Shown here piece after piece: positions 28,778 through 37,421 of a stretch of 64,000 nt of DNA. Location of the stretch: the NCBI RefSeq assembly GCF_006385875.1, contig NZ_VFSU01000019.1:147444-211443 (forward strand), in the 5' to 3' direction. The stretch is from Sandaracinobacter neustonicus. GTDB taxonomy: Bacteria > Pseudomonadota > Alphaproteobacteria > Sphingomonadales > Sphingomonadaceae. The number at the start of each line of letters is the position of its first letter. The stretch's first letter is position 1. Below the pieces are notes generated by a model. The model saw only the letters and a list, made by a program, of their open reading frames with translations. It had not been told where the DNA came from and did not search any database. The position numbers and the translations under genes are program-made.

Positions 28778-31233
28778 CAGAAGGTCACCGTGGCGGACGC
28801 GCGGATCACTCGGCCGAAATCAGGCCGGGCAAGGAAATATTGCGCGCCCAGATCGCCCGAGATGAAGCTGCCCGCACGCGGGTTGCCTTCGGTCAGCCCC
28901 AGCTTGTTGAACAGGTTGCTCACGTTGAAGCCCAGCGCGATATTCTCCGTCACCTGCCCGCGCAGGTTCAGCCCCACCAGCGTATAGGCCGGCAGCACCT
29001 GCGTGTTGGCGATATCCGGGTAGCGCTTGGTGTAATGCTCGATCACCGCTTCGGCCCGAAGGCGATCGTCGAACAGATTCACCCCCGGCGTCACCCGCAG
29101 CCCCAGTTTCGGGACACGCATCAACTGGTTGCCGCTGAAGTCCCAGACCTTGCCCGCGCTGTCGGTGTATTTGAAATTCTTATATTGCGGGTCCTGCCAG
29201 GTCAGCGCCACGGCCAGATCGCCCCATTCGAACGGGCGGAACATCGCTTCGGCTTCCACGCCGAAGGTTTCCGAACCGGCAATGGCGATGCGGGATTTGT
29301 AGCTGTTGCTCGCATTGTCGAAATACCAGTCGGTCAGCGTCAGCCGCTCGAACTTGGTCCAGAAGCCGGTTACGAACAGGCTCAGCATCTCGCTGCCATA
29401 TTTGAAACCGACCTCGCCCATCTTGATCGGAACCTTCGCCATGTCGGTGCGCGTCGGGTTGCCGTTCCATTCGCCCGGAGACGGCAGGCGGAAGGTGTCG
29501 GTATAGCGCGCGAACACCCCCATGTTCGGCTGGAACTGCCAGTTGGCCCCCAGCGTCCAGCCAAAGCCGGAGAAGCTCTCGTCCACATTCGTGAACGCGC
29601 CACTGAAAGTGGTGACGCTGTTGTCGGCCAGCGTCGTCGGATCGCCCAGATTCACCGTCGTCTTGCCCGCGACCAGCCCATTGAAGCTCAGCTTCTCATA
29701 ACGGGCGGCGGCGTCCACCCGGATCTGCGGGGTGATCTGCCATTCGTCGCCGCCGTAAACCGCAACGCTGTCGGTGTTCATGCCCACATTGTCGAACAGC
29801 GATCCGTAACGCAGGAAGCCGTTGTCGGTCACGCGACCCACGGCCACGCCGCTCGCGTTCACTGCAGTCGCGTCCACCCGCCGCGCATTGCCGCGCACGT
29901 CCAGCAGGGTGGTGCCCATGTACCGGTCAAAGCGATATTGCGAATGGGCATAGCTCACGCCCACCGCCAGCGCATGGTTGGCGATGTCTGCGGTGATGCG
30001 GTTGTCGCTGATCATCTCGTCCAGCGGAACCGAGACGGAGAGCAGGTTGCCCTGCACCAGCAGGCCGTTGCCGTTGGCGTTGGAAGGCACTGCCGTGCCA
30101 TCGTCGGCATAGGTCAGCCGGATGCCGGTGGCGGTGGAGAAGCCGCCCGCCTTCGCCTGGCTCAGCAGGCTGGCCTGATAATTGGCGATGGTATCCACAT
30201 TGCCGGTGGGGAACAGCGCGTTGCGCAGAATGTCGCTGGTGCGATAGCGGTTGCGCGTTTCAAAGCGCACGCCGTCCATTATGCGCATCTTCGCTTCGAA
30301 GGTGATCACAGTCAGCTTGGTGTGGCTGCCTTCGGTCAGGTCGAACTCGTAGGGCCCGCCGACATTCTTGATGCTCACCAGCTTGTTGTTGCTGCCCGCC
30401 AGCGTGTCGTTCAGCGCGTCGAAGCCTGAAACCTGCTTGATGCCGCCATCGGCATCGAAGGTCAGCGGCACCGGCAGATAGAAGGGCGTGCGGTCGTCCA
30501 TGTGGCGCACGTCCAGCGTCGCCGAATTCACGCCGTCGTCATAGTTCAGCGTGGCGCGGATCTGCCCGCCCTTTTCCGCCGTGAAGCCCATGTCGCGCAT
30601 GCCGTCGCCCTGCCGGTAGAAGCCGCCCACGAACAGGCCCACGTTCGGGGCGATTTCCCGGCCATACCATGCGTCCACCCGGTGCGCGGTGGTGTCGGTG
30701 AAGGTATAGCGCACCGATCCCGCGCCGTCCGGCGTGTCCGTGCCCTTGCGGGTGATGAAGTTCACCACCCCGCCCGGCGCGTTGGGGGCAAAGATGGAGG
30801 CCGGGCCGCCGCGAACGGCTTCCACCCGGGCGATGGTGTCATCGATGCGGAAGCTTTGATCCGGGTTCAGATAGCCCAGCGCGCCATCATATTGCACCGG
30901 AATGCCGTTCTCATGCAGGCCGACCGAGGAATAGCCATCGGTCGGGATGCCGCGCGAACGCACGTTGTTCGAGCCTTCGCCGCCCGAACCTTCCACCCAG
31001 AAGCCGGGCACGCGGCGGAACAGGTCAGCCGTGGAAATCGGCGGCGCCACCTTCAGCGATTGCTGATCAATGGTGGTGATGGCGAAGCTGGCTTCCGCCT
31101 TGCGCATTTCGGACCCGGCCGCGCGGCCCGTCACGATGATGGTGTCCATATCGCTCTGCGGGGCGGCCTCCTGCGCGAAGGCGGGCATGGCAACGGCGGC
31201 GAGAAGAAACGGAACAAACGAACGGCGGAACAT
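28777..31233 (-). CDS. TonB-dependent outer-membrane receptor
   Basis: The 818-residue protein has a signal peptide (FVPFLLAAVAMPAFAQ), a TonB box-like segment (DTIIVTGRA) soon after, a plug domain with the conserved VRSRGIPTDGY and IARVEAVRGGPASIFAPNAPGG region, and a 22-strand barrel ending in an aromatic residue (ASATVTF). The ATG at 31231-31233 is chosen because AAGGGG lies 8 nt upstream; ten codons of extension in the same frame lack a ribosome site. Substrate import is energised by TonB. The coupled downstream hydrolase suggests that the ligand is an ester or phosphoester cleaved in the periplasm. Confidence 0.93.
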   Translation of the reverse strand: MFRRSFVPFLLAAVAMPAFAQEAAPQSDMDTIIVTGRAAGSEMRKAEASFAITTIDQQSLKVAPPISTADLFRRVPGFWVEGSGGEGSNNVRSRGIPTDGYSSVGLHENGIPVQYDGALGYLNPDQSFRIDDTIARVEAVRGGPASIFAPNAPGGVVNFITRKGTDTPDGAGSVRYTFTDTTAHRVDAWYGREIAPNVGLFVGGFYRQGDGMRDMGFTAEKGGQIRATLNYDDGVNSATLDVRHMDDRTPFYLPVPLTFDADGGIKQVSGFDALNDTLAGSNNKLVSIKNVGGPYEFDLTEGSHTKLTVITFEAKMRIMDGVRFETRNRYRTSDILRNALFPTGNVDTIANYQASLLSQAKAGGFSTATGIRLTYADDGTAVPSNANGNGLLVQGNLLSVSVPLDEMISDNRITADIANHALAVGVSYAHSQYRFDRYMGTTLLDVRGNARRVDATAVNASGVAVGRVTDNGFLRYGSLFDNVGMNTDSVAVYGGDEWQITPQIRVDAAARYEKLSFNGLVAGKTTVNLGDPTTLADNSVTTFSGAFTNVDESFSGFGWTLGANWQFQPNMGVFARYTDTFRLPSPGEWNGNPTRTDMAKVPIKMGEVGFKYGSEMLSLFVTGFWTKFERLTLTDWYFDNASNSYKSRIAIAGSETFGVEAEAMFRPFEWGDLAVALTWQDPQYKNFKYTDSAGKVWDFSGNQLMRVPKLGLRVTPGVNLFDDRLRAEAVIEHYTKRYPDIANTQVLPAYTLVGLNLRGQVTENIALGFNVSNLFNKLGLTEGNPRAGSFISGDLGAQYFLARPDFGRVIRASATVTF

Positions 31234-31442
31234 GCGCGAAACCCCTTTTGACATGTGCTGCATCTGGAATGCGCGCTGCGCCTAGGCCCGAACCGGGTCA
31301 GTTGGATGAAGGGGGCGTGACATTCGGATGACCGGCGCGCCCCACGCGCCACGCAAATTTTTCCTGTGGCACAAAGGCCTCACGCGGGGACCGTGCCCAC
31401 AAAATCCTCGCGCGGGGGCCGCGCCGGGGTTATGCGCGGGCC

Positions 31443-32675
31443 ATGACGACAACGCCCATCTCGCCGCTCGCCACCCCCTTCCCCACGCTTCCCGAAGTCG
31501 CAGGCGTCCGTCGCGGCACCGCGACAGCGGGCTATAAGCCATGGACGCGCGCCGACGTCACACTGCTCGCCTTCGATGAAGGCACCAGCGTCGCGGGTGT
31601 CACCACGCGGTCGAAATGCCCCTCTCCCGAAGTGGAGCTGTGCCGCCGCCATCTGGCATGGGGCACGGCGCGCGGGCTGGTGGTGAACGCGGGCAATTCC
31701 AACGCCTTCACCGGGATCACCGGCGCGGAAGCCTGCGCGAAGCAGGTCGCAGAGGCCGCCAACCTGATCGGCTGCGAACCCGCCGAGGTGTTCGCCGCCT
31801 CCACCGGGGTGATCGGCGTGCCGCTGCCGCAGGCCAAGGCCATCGCGGGCGTGCGCGCCGCCCACGCCGCGCTGGGCAGCGCCAGCTGGCTGGACGTCAC
31901 CACCGCCATCGGCACCACGGATACCTTCCCCAAGGCCGCCGCTCGCGAAGCCATGATCGGCGGCGTGAAAGTGGTGCTGGTGGGCTTCATCAAAGGCTCT
32001 GGCATGATCGCGCCGGACATGGCGACCATGCTGGGCTTCATCGCCACCGACGCCGCCATCGCAGCGCCTTTCCTGCAGCAGCTGCTGGACGCGGCCAATC
32101 GCCGCACTTTCTCCTGCATAACCGTCGACGGAGACACCTCCACGTCAGACACCGTGCTGGCCTTCGCCACCGGAAAGGCCGGGCATGCTGAGCTGGAAGG
32201 CCCGGACTCGCCCGGCGCAGACGCCTTCGCCGCCGCGCTTCACGATCTGTGCCGCGAACTCGCCCAGCTGGTGGTGCGCGATGGCGAAGGCGCAACCCGC
32301 TTCGTGGAAATCCGCGTGAGCGGCGCGGTGTCAGACGACAGCGCGCACCGCATCGCCCTGTCCATCGCCAACTCACCGCTGGTGAAAACCGCGATTGCAG
32401 GCGGAGACGCCAACTGGGGCCGGGTGGTGATGGCCGTGGGCAAGGCCGGCGAGCCTGCGGAGCGGGACCTGCTCTCCATCCGTTTCGGCGGAGTGGAAGT
32501 GGCCGCGCGCGGCATGGTGGTGGATGGCTATGACGAGGCCCCCGTCGCCGCGCATCTGGCCGGGCAAGAGGTGGAAATCACGGTCGACCTGGGCCTCGGC
32601 GACGGCCGCGCGACGGTGTGGACCAGCGACCTCACGCACGGCTATATCTCCATCAACGCCGATTACCGCAGCTGA
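31443..32675 (+). CDS. argJ: Bifunctional ornithine/glutamate N-acetyltransferase
   Basis: ArgJ transfers acetyl from N-acetylornithine to glutamate in arginine synthesis. The self-cleaving precursor motif GSGMIAPDMATMLGFIATD contains the nucleophilic Thr in ATML (about residue 197), where the protein splits into alpha and beta chains. The 410-residue length and C-terminal HGYISINADYRS are typical. Two further family patterns are VNAGNSNAFTG and CITVDGDTSTSD. It is divergent from the TonB receptor across a 209-bp gap holding no clear promoter. Confidence 0.96.
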   Translation: MTTTPISPLATPFPTLPEVAGVRRGTATAGYKPWTRADVTLLAFDEGTSVAGVTTRSKCPSPEVELCRRHLAWGTARGLVVNAGNSNAFTGITGAEACAKQVAEAANLIGCEPAEVFAASTGVIGVPLPQAKAIAGVRAAHAALGSASWLDVTTAIGTTDTFPKAAAREAMIGGVKVVLVGFIKGSGMIAPDMATMLGFIATDAAIAAPFLQQLLDAANRRTFSCITVDGDTSTSDTVLAFATGKAGHAELEGPDSPGADAFAAALHDLCRELAQLVVRDGEGATRFVEIRVSGAVSDDSAHRIALSIANSPLVKTAIAGGDANWGRVVMAVGKAGEPAERDLLSIRFGGVEVAARGMVVDGYDEAPVAAHLAGQEVEITVDLGLGDGRATVWTSDLTHGYISINADYRS

Positions 32676-32704
32676 GTGCGGCGGCAACAGGGGGCGGCAC
32701 GGCC

Positions 32705-33610
32705 ATGTTGATCCTGCACCACTATCCCGCCTCGCCATGGTCTGAAGTGCTGCGTCTGGCGCTGGGGCTGAAGGGGCTGGATTATGGCGCTGTCGAGGTT
32801 CCCTCGCTGCGGCCCAAGCCGGAACTGGAACTGCTGACGGGCGGCTATGTCCGCACCCCCGTGCTGCAATCCGGCGCGGACATTTTCTGCGGCACCGCCG
32901 CCGCCATTGATGCGCTGGAAATGCTGCACCCCAGCCCCAGCCTGTTCCCGGAACCGCTGCGGCACGGCCACCGGCTGCTGGCGGAACTGGCGCAGGGCAG
33001 CGTGTTCGTCGCAGCCGCAGGCGCTGCCATGGGGGAATTGCCGACAACAGGGCTTGAAGCCTTCTGGGCAGACCGGGAACGGCGCTTCGGTCTGAAGCCG
33101 GACGCCTTCCGCGCCTTGGCCCCGCATCTGGCCGCGCAATTCGCCGCTCATCTCGCCAATCTGGAAGCCGCCCTGTCAGACGGGCGGGCCTTTCTGGGCG
33201 GAGATACGCCCGGCCATGGCGACCTCGCCCATTATCAGCTGCTCTGGTTCCAGAAGCCCCGCCTTGGCGGAGACCTCTCCCCCCTGCTGGCAAACAGGCC
33301 ACATCTGGGCGCATGGGCGCTGCGCGTGGCAGACATCGGCCATGGCCGCCCCACGCCGATCACCGCGGCAGAGGCCATCGCCGCCGCCAGTTCGTCAGAA
33401 CCACGCGTGCGCGGCATCGTCGCCGCCGATTCGGGCTTTCAGGCGGGGCAGACGGTGCTTGTGTCTCAGGAAGGCTCCACAGACGCAGCCGTGGAAGGCA
33501 GTCTCGCGGTGCTGACAGACAGGCGCATCACCCTGCTCAGGGACACGCCCGAAACAGGGCCGGTCGCCCTGCACTTCCCCCGGCTGGGGCAGATCGTGCG
33601 GGGGGCATAG
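32705..33610 (+). CDS. Glutathione S-transferase-like protein with C-terminal extension
   Basis: The 301-residue protein has an N-terminal thioredoxin-like fold (LILHHYPASPWSEVLRLALGL at the active-site edge, YVRTPVLQSGADIFCGT containing the cis-Pro) and an all-helical domain with PGHGDLAHYQLLWF. About 70 residues beyond the GST fold form an extra C-terminal beta-like domain. The start ATG at 32705 follows argJ by 29 bp; a longer frame overlapping argJ is not supported. Activity and substrate are unknown. Confidence 0.75.
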   Translation: MLILHHYPASPWSEVLRLALGLKGLDYGAVEVPSLRPKPELELLTGGYVRTPVLQSGADIFCGTAAAIDALEMLHPSPSLFPEPLRHGHRLLAELAQGSVFVAAAGAAMGELPTTGLEAFWADRERRFGLKPDAFRALAPHLAAQFAAHLANLEAALSDGRAFLGGDTPGHGDLAHYQLLWFQKPRLGGDLSPLLANRPHLGAWALRVADIGHGRPTPITAAEAIAAASSSEPRVRGIVAADSGFQAGQTVLVSQEGSTDAAVEGSLAVLTDRRITLLRDTPETGPVALHFPRLGQIVRGA

Positions 33611-33623
33611 CCCCCCACAACGC

Positions 33624-33944
33624 TCAGATCGCGCTTTCGATCCAGCCCTTCAGCGCCGATTTCGGCGCCGCGCCCAGCTGTTCGGCCACCTTCTCGCCGC
33701 CCTTGAAGATCAGCAGCGTCGGGATGGAGCGCACGTTGAACTTCGAAGCCCATTCCGGTTCGTCGTCGATGTTCACCTTGGCGATCGTCACCTTGCCCTT
33801 CAGCTCGTCGGCGATTTCCTCCAGCGCCGGGCCGATCATGCGGCAGGGGCCGCACCATTCCGCCCAGAAATCCACCAGCACGGGTGTCTCGCTTTTCAGC
33901 ACATCATCCTCGAACGAGGCGTCGGTCACCTTCACACTTGCCAT
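33624..33944 (-). CDS. trxA: Thioredoxin 1
   Basis: Thioredoxin reduces disulfides in ribonucleotide reductase, peroxiredoxins and others. The active site WCGPC is in [19 protein letters not shown] at about residue 30, and the cis-Pro motif is in [10 protein letters not shown]. The ATG at 33942-33944 has AAGGAG 8 nt upstream and gives 106 residues; two upstream in-frame ATGs lie too close to or before that site. It ends the addB-addA-trxA run 42 bp after addA. Confidence 0.95.
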   Translation of the reverse strand: MASVKVTDASFEDDVLKSETPVLVDFWAEWCGPCRMIGPALEEIADELKGKVTIAKVNIDDEPEWASKFNVRSIPTLLIFKGGEKVAEQLGAAPKSALKGWIESAI

Positions 33945-33986
33945 GGTCATTGCTCCTTTGCAGCCAGACATAGCCCCCTCCCGGCG

Positions 33987-36900
33987 TCATTCAAGCGGCA
34001 GCAGCCCCTCCATGTCCTTCTCGTCCCCCAAGAGGAACTTTGGCCCACTGCTATACAGCAGCGCCACCTCGATGCGGCGGCCGGGAAAGGCCTGCGCCAG
34101 CACCGCCCGATAAGCCGCCATCTGCCGCTGATGCGGCACCGGCGCGTCGGCAAAGCTGGCGGGCACGCGAAGGCCGGTCTTGAAATCCACCACCAGCACC
34201 CGGCCTTCTTCCACCAGCAGCCGGTCCACCGTGCCCGCGATGGCCAGCCCGTTCACCAGCCCGGCAACAGGCGCTTCCGCCAGCGCAGCCGGGCCGAACA
34301 GCGCGGCGTGGGCAGGGTCGTCCATCACCGCCAGCACCTCGGCCACAATGGCGTCGGCCCCGTCGCCCGCCCCTTGCCGCTGCAACCACGCCAGCGCCTG
34401 CGCCGCCCGATCCGCCGGGGGAACGGCGGGCAACCGCTCGAACAGGGTGTGAATCCAACTGCCCCGCCGCGCGGCCGCCCGCATCGCCTCAGCCGCCGGG
34501 CCTTCGGAAGGGGCATCCGCCAAAGCAGAGGGCGTTAACGGCCGCGAGGGGCGCGGCGGTGGCGGTGCCACGCCGGTCAACATCTGGTGCATCGGCTGCT
34601 CGGCTGTGGCGGGCTGCAGCAGCGTTTCATGCGGCCCCGGCTCGCTCCACGCACCCGCCCGGTGCCGCAGCGCCTCGCCCCTGTCCGTCGCGATCCGCTC
34701 CACCCCCGGCAGCGCCTCCAGCACCGGGCGAAGCCGCGCGTGCCAGCAATCCAGCTCGCCTGCCTCCAGCTTCTCCAACGTCTTGCGGCTGGCCGATCCG
34801 CCGATGAACAGATGATCCGCCGCCCGCGTCAGCCCCACATAGAGCAGCCGCAGATCTTCCTGCGCCTCCCGCTCATCCTGCGCCGCCAGCACGTCGGCCA
34901 CGGCCTTTGGAATATCCGCTTTCGGCGGGTGGAACAGCGGCAGCACCCGCCCGTCCACCGGAACCGCCACAAAGCCGTCGCGCCGCGCCTTCGGCCGGTG
35001 CGCGCTGTCCGCCAGCACCACCACCGGCGCTTCCAGCCCCTTCGAGCCATGAATAGTCATCAGCCGCACCTGATCGGCAGCAGCCTCCGCATCCCGCTTC
35101 ACGTCGGAACCGTCCGCCTCCACCCATGCCAGAAACCCGGCGAGCGCCGGCGGATTGGCCTGCTCATACAACAGCGCCTGCTGCACCAGCTCGTCGATAG
35201 GGTCATTGGCCTGCGCCCCAAGTCGCGCCAGCAATCGCTGCCGCCCTTTCAACGGGCCAGAGAGGATGCTGTCCAGAAAGCGCGCCGGGCCAACGGTGTC
35301 CGCTAGCGCCAGCACCGCCCCCAGCCAGCTGCGCGCCTCTGCCGCCTGCCCACCATCACCCGCCGCCCGCCACAGCGCCGCCCACAGGCCGGGGCGACCA
35401 CCGTTCAGCTTGCGAATCTCCTCATGGCTCCAGCCCACAAACGGCGACACCAGCAGCGCGGCCAGCGTCAGATCATCCTCCGGCTGCACGGCGAAGCGCA
35501 CCAGCGCCAGACAATCCAGCACCGCCAGCGGTTCCGTCAGCAACAGCCGGTCCACCCCGGCCACCGCCACCCGCTGGCCATGCAGTTCGGCCACCAGCGC
35601 GCCCATCAGCCAGCTGCGCTTGCGCAACAGGATCAGGATATCGCCCGGCCGCGCCCAACGCCCCTTCGCCGCCAGCCACAGCCGATCAGGTCCGCCCGGC
35701 AGCAGCCAGCCCGCGACCTCAGCCGCCAGCCATTTCGCCATGGCCCGCTCAGCCGCTTCGGAACCGTCCTCGATGCCCTCGTCGCCAGCGTCCTCCACAC
35801 CATCATCCGGCGCGATCACCGGCCACAGCACCACTTCGCTCGCAGCCTCGGCCCGGTGCGGGCGATGATCGGGCGGCGCGCTTTCCATCCCCAACGCCGC
35901 AGGCCCCGCCGCCTGCAAAAACCCGTTCACAACATCCAGCACCGCCGGACCGGACCGGAAGCTCAAATCCAGATCGACCCCCTCGATGGGCCGCCCCGCC
36001 GCCGCCGCACCGGGCGACAACCGCGCCCGCACCCCTTCGAACACGCGCGGATCGGTGCCCTGAAAGCCGTAAATCGCCTGCTTATGATCGCCCACCACGA
36101 ACAGGCTGCGCCGCCGCCGCGCCTGCTCGCCGCCTGCGTCGAAATAATCCTCAATCAGCCGACCAATGATCGCCCACTGCCGATCATTGGTATCCTGCGC
36201 CTCATCCACCAGCACATGATCGAAGCGGCTGTCCAGCTTCCAGCCGACATAACCGGGCATCCCCGCCGGGCCGAGCAGATCGACGGTGCGGGCGATCATA
36301 TCGTCATAGTCAATGGCCACCGCCGCTCGCTTCAGCTGCCGGTAACGGGACACAATCCGATGCCCGGCCCGCAACGCCAGCGCCGCCAGTTCCGCGGTGA
36401 CGACACGCCGGTCGAAGTCCAGCAACTGCAACAGGTCAGCCGCCAGATCGTCGATGATGCCGCGCAGTTCAGGCTGCTTCTTCACGGCATGCACATGCTT
36501 CTGCGGCTCTTCCTTCTGCGTCAGCACGCACGACATCAGCGTCCCAAGCTGCTGCACCCGCCCTTCAGCATCCAGCGCCATCCACCCCCGCGCGCGCTCC
36601 GCCAGATCCAGCCCGGTCTTGGCACCCCACGCCTCCATCCCCAGCGCGAACGCCTCCACCCGGCCATCATCGAACATGTCCGGAGACAGGAATTCGGCCA
36701 GCCGCTCGCCGAGTTTTTCCCCCTCGCCCACCCCCAGCCATCGCCGCACGGCCACCGGCAAACCTGCCGCATCGTTGAACGCCAGCAACGCGTCCGAATG
36801 GGCGATCATGGCGGAAATCGCCTGCATCAGCCCGCCCTCCCCCTTCAGGATGGAGAGTTCGGCCAGATCAGACAGGAACTGCGCGTCGCCGCTGCGCTGC

Positions 36901-37421
36901 GCCTCGGTGATGCAATCGGACAGCGCCCGCTGCTTCATCTGCCGCGCATCGCGCTCGTCCAGCGCGCGGAAGCCCGGCGGCAACCCCGCCTCCAGCGGGA
37001 AGGCTGCCAGCAAGCCCTGCGAAAAGGCATGCAACGTCTGCACCTTCAGCCCGCCGGGAACATCCAGCGCCTCGGCGAACAAGGCGCGGGCGCGGCGGCG
37101 ACGCTCAGCCGTGGCCGCCACCCCCATCGCTTCAAACTCGGCATCCAGCCGCGCATCGTCATGGCCCAGCCATTCGCCCAGCCGCTTCACGAGGCGGTTC
37201 TGCATTTCCGCCGCCGCCGCCTTGGTGAAGGTCAGCGCCAATATGCGGTCGGGCGGGCTGCCCTCCAGCATCAGCCGCAGGATGCGGTCCGTCAGCACAT
37301 GCGTCTTGCCGGTGCCCGCCGAGGCCGCGACCCACACATGGCGTGCCGGATCGGCTGCGATCCGCTGCGGCGGGGTTCGGGGCTGCGGCGTTCTGCTTTC
37401 GGGTTTCACCGGCCCAGCCAT
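33987..37421 (-). CDS. addA: Double-strand break repair helicase-nuclease AddA
   Basis: AddA, with AddB, resects double-strand ends up to a Chi-like site and loads RecA. The 1144-residue protein is a UvrD-type SF1A helicase: Walker A ASAGTGKTHVLTDRILRLML near residue 33, Walker B VDEAQDTNDRQW, GDHKQAIYGFQG and LTIHGSKGLEAPVV (as MTIHGSKG). The C-terminus has a PD-(D/E)xK nuclease with VLVVDFKTG. Its start overlaps the end of addB by 16 bases. Confidence 0.95.
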   Translation of the reverse strand: MAGPVKPESRTPQPRTPPQRIAADPARHVWVAASAGTGKTHVLTDRILRLMLEGSPPDRILALTFTKAAAAEMQNRLVKRLGEWLGHDDARLDAEFEAMGVAATAERRRRARALFAEALDVPGGLKVQTLHAFSQGLLAAFPLEAGLPPGFRALDERDARQMKQRALSDCITEAQRSGDAQFLSDLAELSILKGEGGLMQAISAMIAHSDALLAFNDAAGLPVAVRRWLGVGEGEKLGERLAEFLSPDMFDDGRVEAFALGMEAWGAKTGLDLAERARGWMALDAEGRVQQLGTLMSCVLTQKEEPQKHVHAVKKQPELRGIIDDLAADLLQLLDFDRRVVTAELAALALRAGHRIVSRYRQLKRAAVAIDYDDMIARTVDLLGPAGMPGYVGWKLDSRFDHVLVDEAQDTNDRQWAIIGRLIEDYFDAGGEQARRRRSLFVVGDHKQAIYGFQGTDPRVFEGVRARLSPGAAAAGRPIEGVDLDLSFRSGPAVLDVVNGFLQAAGPAALGMESAPPDHRPHRAEAASEVVLWPVIAPDDGVEDAGDEGIEDGSEAAERAMAKWLAAEVAGWLLPGGPDRLWLAAKGRWARPGDILILLRKRSWLMGALVAELHGQRVAVAGVDRLLLTEPLAVLDCLALVRFAVQPEDDLTLAALLVSPFVGWSHEEIRKLNGGRPGLWAALWRAAGDGGQAAEARSWLGAVLALADTVGPARFLDSILSGPLKGRQRLLARLGAQANDPIDELVQQALLYEQANPPALAGFLAWVEADGSDVKRDAEAAADQVRLMTIHGSKGLEAPVVVLADSAHRPKARRDGFVAVPVDGRVLPLFHPPKADIPKAVADVLAAQDEREAQEDLRLLYVGLTRAADHLFIGGSASRKTLEKLEAGELDCWHARLRPVLEALPGVERIATDRGEALRHRAGAWSEPGPHETLLQPATAEQPMHQMLTGVAPPPPRPSRPLTPSALADAPSEGPAAEAMRAAARRGSWIHTLFERLPAVPPADRAAQALAWLQRQGAGDGADAIVAEVLAVMDDPAHAALFGPAALAEAPVAGLVNGLAIAGTVDRLLVEEGRVLVVDFKTGLRVPASFADAPVPHQRQMAAYRAVLAQAFPGRRIEVALLYSSGPKFLLGDEKDMEGLLPLE

